Assembly: GCF_905171765.1 (NCBI RefSeq) | Contig: NC_053390.1 | Location: 141,378,968 to 141,442,967, forward strand | Source: Bufo bufo | Taxonomy: Eukaryota; Chordata; Amphibia; Anura; Bufonidae | Length of the DNA: 64,000 nt | Reading direction: 5' to 3' | Part shown: positions 57,330 to 64,000 of the stretch, piece by piece | Position numbering within the stretch: the first letter of the stretch is position 1 | Layout of the letters: each line of letters starts with the position of its first letter | The notes under the pieces: generated by a model | What the model saw: only the letters and a program-made list of their open reading frames with translations | Told to the model about the DNA's origin: nothing | Databases searched by the model: none | Made by a program: the position numbers and the translations under genes

Positions 57330-57668
57330 GTGGGACATTGGCCATGACCCAGGAATAAGAATAGGATGTATACATGACGGCTCAGCAGCCGTACAATCCA
57401 GTGTGAAATTTTGTCTCTCCACACTCAATGATCACATCCTCCCCTCAGCTCTATTAAAATTATACCACTCTCCATTTCAATGGGCTCCCCTTGGCACTTG
57501 ACCCCTTGGATTATCCAACAATTCAAGATTAATAAGCAATTTCAACCACGACAGTTCTTTCACTGAAATGCTGCTTTCCACCAGGAATATTACAAAAAAA
57601 TGACAAGGTGTTCCTATAACATGTTGTCTGCCTCAGTATCTGTAGTCTATGGTCTGAGAGGCCACAAC
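57330..57668. other. Upstream spacer
   Basis: Unique-looking sequence between the hAT-like element and the next T2-like MITE. Nothing is recognised. Confidence 0.4.
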
Positions 57669-58075
57669 TTAAAGGGGTTTTCTGGGATTTTAATATTGAT
57701 GACCTATCCTCAGGATAGGTCATCAATATAGGATCGGCAGGGGTTTAACACCCGGCACCCCCACCGATCAGCAGGTTGAAGAGAACGCAGCCTTCCCTTC
57801 ATTGTTTACCTGCTCGTCGTCTACATCACATTCACTTCTATGGGACGGCTCTGTAGTTTTCAATTGTATAGGAGGGAGCCGTCCCATAGAAGTGAGTGGG
57901 ACGGCGTGTAATTACACCTGCTCACCACTGCAATGTCGACGGCGAGCAGGTAAACAACGAAGGGAAGGCTGCGCTTGCACGGAGCTGATCGGTGGGGGTG
58001 CTGGGTGTCAAACCCCCGCCGATCTGATATTGATGACCTATCCTGAGAATTAAAATTCTGGAAAACCACTTTATA
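57669..58075. mobile_element. T2-like MITE, well-preserved hairpin
   Basis: The left end is TTAAAGGGGTTTTCTGGGAT and the right end is TTCTGGAAAACCACTTTA. It contains the perfect stem ATTGATGACCTATCCTCAGG with its inverse GATAGGTCATCAAT, and mirrored blocks CACCGATCAGC/GCTGATCGGTG and CTATGGGACGGCTC/GAGCCGTCCCATAG. It is the best reference for the GATAGGTCATCAATA family in this window. Confidence 0.8.
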
Positions 58076-58850
58076 CGATCGTAGAGCACATGCTACTGTA
58101 TCGCCATTTTAAGCCTTTGACCAAACTATAAATGTTGTTTTCAGTAAGCAGTGATTGATACCAATAGTAACTAGCCATGGCTCCACACAGCTGGAGGGCA
58201 CAGACCAGTGGCCTCCTTGTCCCATTCGTCCCATTAGTCTATATTTTAGGGTCTGTCATTCTGGCAGCTCTTTGCTCTGGGATGCCAAATCCCCGGGTAA
58301 TGGTGACTCCTGTACCCCAGTCCACTCCCCTGGTTTTCCAAGAGTCAACAGACCAGTATAAAGACCCCTATCTTTGGCTTTTCCTGAAGACTACAACCCA
58401 GTCCATTGGTAGTATTGACCCTGGTCTTTGGATTCTTCTCACACTAGCAACGCGCCAGCAGCTATGACCTGAAGACAAGGGTGTGGGGACAATGTCCAGG
58501 TCACCACCTTTCTGGATATTAAGTACCCAAAGATGAAAACCCCCAGCAATAAAGCCAGCCGGTACTACTATAGCGCGAGGTATACCACACGTTTTAATGT
58601 AAATGCCCTGGTACACCGCATCTTATAGGATCACCAACTAAGTCTAGGACCCATTGTTACTTTTTCAATCCTGAAACTGTTGTAAATCTGTCTTCTTTGT
58701 AGTTTGGACCAAACACACATTTGAGGATTGGACAGACTGTAGAAAGAGTTTCCAAAGTCTGAACATTGACACTGACTTATTTGGTTACAGCAGTAAGTCC
58801 GGCAGGCTACTTACCTATTGTGCAAAAGGGAAAGTGGAACCATCTCATAT
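58076..58850. other. Upstream region, nothing recognised
   Basis: Mixed-composition sequence. Short open frames near 58155-58470 have no recognisable protein. No repeat ends are seen. Confidence 0.4.
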
Positions 58851-58899
58851 TGAGGTATATCACGGCACCACATTGTAATTGTAGCGCCTTGACATATAA

Positions 58900-59095
58900 A
58901 ACTCCATTCACTTGGAGAGGGACAGAGCAGTTGTAATTACCCTGCACCGCCGCTATAATGTCGATGACTTGCAGGTAAACATTGAAGAAGAAGCAGCCCT
59001 CGCACAACTGCTGCGACCCTTTCAAACAGCTGATTGGCAGGGGTGTCGGGAGTCAGACCCCCATCAATCTGAAGACTGGTCATCAATACTGAAAA
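58900..59095. repeat. T2-like MITE fragment
   Basis: CCATTCACTTGGAGAGGGAC, CAAACAGCTGATTGGCAGGG and ACTGGTCATCAATACTGAAA mark the right part of a T2-like copy. Its right end is replaced by the MITE that starts near 59098. Confidence 0.5.
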
Positions 59096-59097
59096 AT

Positions 59098-59459
59098 CCC
59101 TCATGCACATGAACGTGTGCTGCCCATGCCGTGCATTGGGGACCGCAAATTGCTGTCTCCAAAGCTCATGCACTGTCCATGTGGCCGTTGCTGACGGATG
59201 CAGACCCATTCAAGTTAAATGGGTCCGCGATCTGTCCGCACCGCTAAAAAAATAAAGTATGTTCTATTTTTTTTTGCAGTGCAGAGGCACAGACCGAAAT
59301 GCCACAGAAGCATTCCATAGCACCGCACCGTACCTTCTGGATTGTGGACCCATTGAAGTGAATGGGTCCACATCCGTGAAACACCGGCCGGAGCCTGTAT
59401 ATTGCGGACCCGCTGTTTGCAGGCTGCAATATGGGCTTGGTCGGCACACGGATAGGGCC
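59098..59459. mobile_element. Harbinger-like MITE
   Basis: The left end is CCTCATGCACATGAACGTG (damaged) and the right end is CGGCACACGGATAGGGCC, followed by TAA at 59460-59462. The interior has GACCCATTCAAG and GACCCATTGAAGTGAATGGG blocks in mirror. It is non-coding. Confidence 0.6.
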
Positions 59460-59464
59460 TAAAC

Positions 59465-59819
59465 CATTTTACTAGGACTGAGATATTGATGATGTATGCT
59501 CAGATTAGGTCAATCAGTATCAGATCGGTGAAGGTCCAACACCACCATTCATCAGCTGTTTTGGGCAGCTGCAGCGCAATATAGTAGATGGCACCCATTC
59601 TTCTGAATAGGCCCTTAGCTGCAGTACCCAGGACGACCACTATAAAGTGGACAGACCCTTCTGCTGTGGGCTCGGTCTACTGTATAGTATCCAGAGCCAG
59701 GGGCTTCTGGCAACAGCTGACCAGTGGGGGTGAGAGCTGACAGACCCCCACCGATCTGATAGTTATTACCTATCAAGAGGATAGTTCATCAATATCTATG
59801 TCTTTGAAAACCTCTTTAA
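59465..59819. repeat. T2-like MITE, diverged
   Basis: GAGATATTGATGATGTATGCTC near the left and ATAGTTCATCAATATCTATG then AAAACCTCTTTAA on the right are inverted. The last TTAA is shared with the next element. Confidence 0.6.
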
Positions 59820-60226
59820 GGTAACCTGTCACATTGAACATGATGTTTTAGCTGCAGGCAGCATGTTATAGAGCAGGAGGAGCTGAGCAGATTGATATAT
59901 AGATTAGTGGGAAAAGATACAGTGTAACTTATATTTTATTCTTCTAAATTCCTGCTCATTCTGGGCTTTGAAGTCAAGGAGGCGGTCCTATCATTGATTG
60001 ACAGGCTTCCCTCTATGACTGTGTATACACAGATAGCGGTCAGTCACTGATAGGACCGCCTCCTGGACTTCACAGCCCAGAATGAGCAGAGATTTAGATT
60101 ACTAAATTTCAAGTTTTACTGAAACTTTTTCCATAAGACTATATATCAATCTGCTCAGCTCCTCCTGCTCTATAATGTGCTGCATGGAGCTTATATTGTA
60201 TTTTCACGGTAACAGGTTCTCTTTAA
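59816..60226. mobile_element. T2-like foldback MITE, complete
   Basis: The ends TTAAGGTAACCTGTCACATTG and, inverted, GGTAACAGGTTCTCTTTAA enclose 411 bp. The arms mirror each other in GCTGCAGGCAGCATGTTATA, GAGCAGGAGGAGCTGAGCAG and GGAGGCGGTCCTATCA. A truncated relative is at 27603-27933. Confidence 0.8.
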
Positions 60227-60348
60227 GGTGTTAAAAAACTTCTGTTGCAACTATGACTTCAATCACAATCCTTCGACGTGGTCGTGAAAGTAATATTTTT
60301 CACATTTGATAAATCTAAATGTAGAAAAGAACACAATGTGAGAATTTC

Positions 60349-60973
60349 TGTCACTACCAGAGCTTTGGGACGTTCTCACAGCTCTGTTTCTCCACCCCTG
60401 TGATGATGTCACTACTAGAGCTGGGAGGAGTTTTCTGTTTCTTCCTCCCAGCTGTTTCTCCTCCGTTTGATTTCCCTGCCTTTATATTCCCCCTCCTCCT
60501 ATTGTAGGTGTGGATTATATTTCTCATTTGGGTTGTAGCTCTTGCTTGAGTATCTTCCCTTGTATGCTATCCTTTCACTGGACCTGTGTTCTGCTGCAGC
60601 AAGTACTCCGGATATTGCCAGCCTGTCTTTGGATCCGTCTTCACTGCGGCTGCAGCCCTTCAGCTAAGTGTGCAGACATTGCTGTGTATCTGTGTGTTTT
60701 CTGACTGGATCCGAGGCGACCACGGTTCCCTCCATATACTGAGCAGGGCACCGGTGGCCGTGCCCCTTCCACTATTGTAGGGGTTACAGTGGTCATCAGT
60801 CTTAGGTACGCGGGCATGCCTCCTTCCACCATTTGGATCCGGGCATGGGCTTAGCAGCATAGGGAGAGCTTTTGAGGGTCTGACAGGGGTCACCCTTTAT
60901 CCTCCCTAGTTTGGGTCCGGTCAGTAGCTCTATTTTCTGTGCATGCTCTTGTTGCTCACATACAGCCGTGACA
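60349..60973 (+). mobile_element. 5' LTR of a Ty3/Gypsy retrotransposon
   Basis: The 625-bp LTR begins TGTCACTACC and ends CCGTGACA, giving the perfect inverted end TGTCAC/GTGACA. Its first part holds an imperfect tandem duplication: TGTCACTACCAGAGCT at 60349 and TGTCACTACTAGAGCT at 60407. A TATA box is at 60482-60487. The gag-pol frame follows directly. The matching 3' LTR lies outside the window, so age from LTR divergence cannot be judged here. Confidence 0.85.
60482..60519 (+). promoter_or_regulatory. LTR TATA box and inferred transcript start
   Basis: TTATAT at 60482-60487 is followed 28 bp later by GTGGATTATA at 60510-60519. The latter is the exact reverse complement of the block right after the LTR (60975-60984). 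This places the probable 5' end of the transcript at about 60510 by analogy with self-priming Tf1 and sushi elements. The spacing from the TATA box is normal for RNA polymerase II. Confidence 0.55.
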
Positions 60974-60974
60974 T

Positions 60975-60984
60975 TATAATCCAC
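60975..60984 (+). promoter_or_regulatory. Primer-binding site, probably self-primed
   Basis: TATAATCCAC starts two bases after the LTR. It does not start with TGG as a normal tRNA-primed site would. It is complementary over all ten bases to 60510-60519, the inferred transcript start, so the 5' end of the RNA could fold back and act as primer. Confidence 0.55.
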
Positions 60985-61003
60985 CAAAACCGTCTTTTTT
61001 GAC

Positions 61004-64000
61004 ATAGATCCGCTTTCTGGCCTGGTTGACCGCATGCAGGGTCTTTCTTTGGAGGTAGCGGATCTCCGTCAATCTATGACTCAGCTTCAAGTATTGGGCT
61101 CTGCTCCGGCCCATGGAGTCTGTTGCGAGCCAAAGGTCTCACTTCCGGAAACGTTCTCCGGGGGCAGTGAGAGTTTTGTTCGCTTCAGAGAGGCATGCAA
61201 ACTCCATTTTTGCTTGTGTCCACATTCCTCTGGTAATCAGGAGCAGAGGGTGAGGATTGTCATCTCCCTGCTCAGGGGTAATGCTCAGACTTGGGCTTTT
61301 TCGCTGCCATCAGGGGATCCCTCCCTTCGATCCGTGGAAGGATTTTTTGTGGCCCTGGGGCAGATATATGATGACCTGGATCGTGTTGCTCTGGCCGAAT
61401 CTAACTTACGTTTTTTATGCCAGAGCAAACTGTCTGCGGAGCTTTATTGTTCTGAATTTCGGAGATGGGCAGCTGATTCAGGTTGGAATGATGCTGCACT
61501 CCGGAGTCAGTTCTGTCATGGTCTCTCAGAGAGATTGAAAGATGCGTTTGCTTTCCATGAGAGACCAACGTCCTTAGAGTCTGCCATGTCATTGGCGGTA
61601 CGCCTTGACAGTCGTCTAAGAGAAAGAAACGAGACCTCTCTGTCCAGCCATTGTCAGTCTAGGGGCAGTGGTGCGGACTCATTCAGTGTGCAGGGGCCTC
61701 ATCCTGTCTCGCTCCCCTCTGAGGAGGAGCCCATGCAGCTAGGTCGACTTGCCCCTGATAAAAGAGGATTTAGTCCTCAGAGTATGGTGTGTTTTTGTTG
61801 TGGGGGCATAGGTCATTTGGCAAATGTTTGTCCGTCTAGGAGATTCTTGAACTGTACTAAGAGCGATAATAAGAGAAAAACCTCAAAAGGTAAATCATCA
61901 AACTCTGCTTCATCTGCTACTTTGGGCAAAGTTGATGTAGGAATTGATGCTTTTCCTCTGACCTGCAGTTCCCGTTTTCTCCTGTCTGCCAGGGTGGCGC
62001 TAGAGAGCAAAATCATTTCTTGTGAGATTTTTGTTGATAGTGGAGCGGCCGTCAATCTTATTGACACTCAATTTGTAGCCATGCATGGTTTTCAGGTTTG
62101 CACATTAGAAAAGGATATACCTGTTTTTGCTATTGACTCTGCTCCACTCTCACAGAGATCTCTGAAGGGCATTGTTCACAATATCCGGTTAGCCGTAGGT
62201 GACACTCATGTGGAGGATATATCTTGTTTTGTCCTTAACGGATTGCCTTCTCCTCTAGTTTTGGGGTTACCCTGGCTCACTAGACATAACCCCACTATTG
62301 ATTGGCAAGGAAGGCAAATAAATGAGTGGAGTGACTTTTGTAGAGAGAATTGTCTTACAGCGACTTTTGCAGAGGTGTCTACTAAAACTGTGCCATCATT
62401 TCTCTCTGATTTCTCGGACGTGTTTTCCGAGAGCGGTGTTCAGGAGCTACCTCCTCACCGGGAGTTTGACTGTCCCATTAACCTCATTCCCGGCGCCAAG
62501 CTGCCAAAAGCTCGCCTCTACAATCTCTCACAACCGGAAAGAATCGCAATGCAAACCTACATCTCCGAGAGTCTCGATAAGGGGCATATTCGTCCCTCAA
62601 AATCACCTGTTGCCGCTGGGTTTTTTTTTGTTAAAAAAAAAGATGGCTCTCTGAGACCTTGCCTAGATTTTAGGGAGCTGAACCGTATCACGATTCGCGA
62701 TCCCTATCCCCTTCCTCTGATCCCGGACCTCTTCAACCAAATTGTTGGGGCCAAGGTTTTTTCCAAATTGGATTTGAGAGGCGCGTACAACCTGGTCAGG
62801 GTCAGAGAGGGGGATGAATGGAAAACGGCCTTTAATACCCCTAACGGGCATTTCGAGAATCTCGTTATGCCTTTCGGCCTGATGAATGCTCCGGCCGTCT
62901 TTCAGCATTTTGTTAACAGTATTTTCTACCATTTAATGGGGAAATTTGTATTGGTGTATCTTGATAATATTTTGATTTTTTCCCCTGATGTTCAGACCCA
63001 TCAGGATCATCTTTTTCAGGTTCTGCAGATTCTGCGGGAAAATAAATTGTACGCCAAGCTGGAGAAATGTGTTTTTATGGTATCGGAGATTCAATTTCTG
63101 GGTTTTCTCCTCTCTGCTTCTGGTTTTCGTATGGATCCGGAGAAGGTCCGTGCTGTACTTGAGTGGGAGCTTCCTGAGAATCAGAAGGCATTGATGCGCT
63201 TTTTGGGTTTTGCGAACTATTACAGAAAGTTCATTTTGAATTATTCCTCTGTGGTCAAACCCCTCACTGACATGACAAAAAAGGGGGCCGATTTTTTCTC
63301 TTGGTCGGAGGAGGCGCTTGCAGCCTTTTCTAAGATTAAAGAGAGTTTTGCATCTGCTCCCGTCTTGGTGCATCCCGATGTTTCCTTACCTTTTATTGTT
63401 GAGGTGGATGCTTCCGAGGTGGGTGTGGGTGCGGTTTTGTCCCAGGGCCCTTCTCCTGCCAAATGGCGACCCTGTGCCTTTTTCTGTAAAAAACTCTCCC
63501 CGGCAGAGAAAAACTATGATGTGGGAGATAGGGAGTTGTTGGCCATCAAGTTGGCTTTCGAGGAATGGCGCCATTGGTTGGAGGGGGCCAGGCACCCTAT
63601 CACCGTTTTTACCGACCATAAGAATCTGGCATACTTGGAATCGGCCAGGCGTATGAATCCGAGACAGGCCAGATGGTCTCTGTTCTTCTCCAGATTCAAT
63701 TTTGTCGTCACATTCCGCCCTGGGATCAAAAATGTGAAGGCTGATGCTCTCTCTCGCTGTTTTCCGGGAGGAGGAAACTCCGAGGACCCGGGTCCCATTT
63801 TGGCGGAGGGGGTAGTTGTTTCTGCTCTATATTCGGATTTGGAGGCCGAGGTCCAGGCTGCCCAGACTGAGGCACCTGCCCGTTGTCCTTCTGGGAAGTT
63901 GTTTGTGCCTCCTGAGCTACGTCACAAACTCTTCAAGGAGCATCATGATACTGTTCTTGCTGGTCACCCCGGGAGTAGAGCCACGGTAGATCTCATTGCT
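61004..64000 (+). CDS. Ty3/Gypsy gag-pol, single open frame, 3' end outside
   Basis: A single frame stays open for 999 codons to the window end. Residues 1-260 are gag (LVDRMQGLSLEVADLRQ near the start); a CCHC zinc knuckle CFCCGGIGHLANVC is at 263-276. The protease active site DSGA begins at 345. Reverse transcriptase follows, with KLDLRGAYN (first catalytic Asp at 590) and YLDN at 652-655, where the usual second Asp is Asn. RNase H starts at about 802 (DASEVGVGAVLS) and includes FTDHKN near 870. The integrase zinc-binding region starts at about 980 (HH...AGH). Similarity ends at an ATA codon (61004) where a start is expected; the first in-frame ATG is 61034. The style of RNase H fits the sushi-like lineage. 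The copy looks inactive. Confidence 0.92.
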   Translation, partial: MDPLSGLVDRMQGLSLEVADLRQSMTQLQVLGSAPAHGVCCEPKVSLPETFSGGSESFVRFREACKLHFCLCPHSSGNQEQRVRIVISLLRGNAQTWAFSLPSGDPSLRSVEGFFVALGQIYDDLDRVALAESNLRFLCQSKLSAELYCSEFRRWAADSGWNDAALRSQFCHGLSERLKDAFAFHERPTSLESAMSLAVRLDSRLRERNETSLSSHCQSRGSGADSFSVQGPHPVSLPSEEEPMQLGRLAPDKRGFSPQSMVCFCCGGIGHLANVCPSRRFLNCTKSDNKRKTSKGKSSNSASSATLGKVDVGIDAFPLTCSSRFLLSARVALESKIISCEIFVDSGAAVNLIDTQFVAMHGFQVCTLEKDIPVFAIDSAPLSQRSLKGIVHNIRLAVGDTHVEDISCFVLNGLPSPLVLGLPWLTRHNPTIDWQGRQINEWSDFCRENCLTATFAEVSTKTVPSFLSDFSDVFSESGVQELPPHREFDCPINLIPGAKLPKARLYNLSQPERIAMQTYISESLDKGHIRPSKSPVAAGFFFVKKKDGSLRPCLDFRELNRITIRDPYPLPLIPDLFNQIVGAKVFSKLDLRGAYNLVRVREGDEWKTAFNTPNGHFENLVMPFGLMNAPAVFQHFVNSIFYHLMGKFVLVYLDNILIFSPDVQTHQDHLFQVLQILRENKLYAKLEKCVFMVSEIQFLGFLLSASGFRMDPEKVRAVLEWELPENQKALMRFLGFANYYRKFILNYSSVVKPLTDMTKKGADFFSWSEEALAAFSKIKESFASAPVLVHPDVSLPFIVEVDASEVGVGAVLSQGPSPAKWRPCAFFCKKLSPAEKNYDVGDRELLAIKLAFEEWRHWLEGARHPITVFTDHKNLAYLESARRMNPRQARWSLFFSRFNFVVTFRPGIKNVKADALSRCFPGGGNSEDPGPILAEGVVVSALYSDLEAEVQAAQTEAPARCPSGKLFVPPELRHKLFKEHHDTVLAGHPGSRATVDLIA

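Noticed and set aside
56202..57424. Long minus-strand open frames (200-385 codons) with a repetitive Gly/Arg/Thr-rich peptide
   Set aside because: They arise because the 31-bp minisatellite unit has no stop in any minus-strand frame. The peptide only cycles through the three frames of one DNA unit, and the plus strand shows the same effect.
60974..60992. tRNA primer-binding site after the Gypsy LTR
   Set aside because: The sequence does not begin with TGG and I could not match it to a tRNA 3' end; complementarity to the inferred transcript start explains it better.
61401..63798. Minus-strand open frames across the Gypsy element
   Set aside because: All are shadows of the plus-strand gag-pol frame, which carries recognisable zinc knuckle, protease, reverse transcriptase and RNase H motifs.

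Overview
The window is vertebrate nuclear DNA, most likely from a frog or toad. Seven introns carry canonical GT-AG splice sites. The repeats are those typical of anurans: many TTAA-flanked foldback MITEs ending TTAAAGG (T2/Kolobok-like), PIF/Harbinger-like MITEs with 3-bp TWA target duplications, several Tc1-like elements, hAT-like elements, a CR1-type LINE tail and a Ty3/Gypsy retrotransposon. Species cannot be fixed from the sequence alone.

One host gene was found. It lies on the minus strand from about 42730 down to 767 and continues past the left edge. Eight coding exons (42592-42725, 34225-34384, 30850-31495, 10917-11093, 8373-8455, 6601-6825, 4152-4408, 767-917) join with consistent phases into exactly 611 codons. 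By remembered similarity to the human protein this is the N-terminal half of the KIAA0825 orthologue, a protein of unknown biochemical function linked in humans to postaxial polydactyly. The largest intron (30849 to 11094, about 19.8 kb) holds repeat-poor blocks that may contain conserved noncoding elements.

The introns contain a DD37E Tc1-like element split by a Harbinger-like MITE (1852-3915), numerous foldback MITEs, and an inverted repeat broken by a hAT-like element that is itself hit by another MITE (35905-38320).

From 42731 to 60348, upstream of the start codon, there is only repeat-rich DNA: a candidate solo LTR (44132-44835), a CR1-type fragment (47275-48355), two back-to-back Tc1-like elements separated by a TA microsatellite (50020-52701), a 773-bp near-perfect hairpin (52717-53489), a hAT MITE nested in another MITE (53675-54075), and a hAT-like element carrying about 30 copies of a 31-bp minisatellite (55605-57329).

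From 60349 to the right edge lies the 5' part of a Ty3/Gypsy element in plus orientation: a 5' LTR, then one open gag-pol frame of 999 codons still open at the window end. Its apparent ancestral start codon is ATA and the second catalytic Asp of the reverse transcriptase is Asn, so this copy looks inactive. Ten bases just after the LTR are the exact reverse complement of ten bases about 28 bp downstream of the LTR TATA box, which suggests Tf1/sushi-style self-priming. No RNA gene, CRISPR array or bacterial-type operon was seen.
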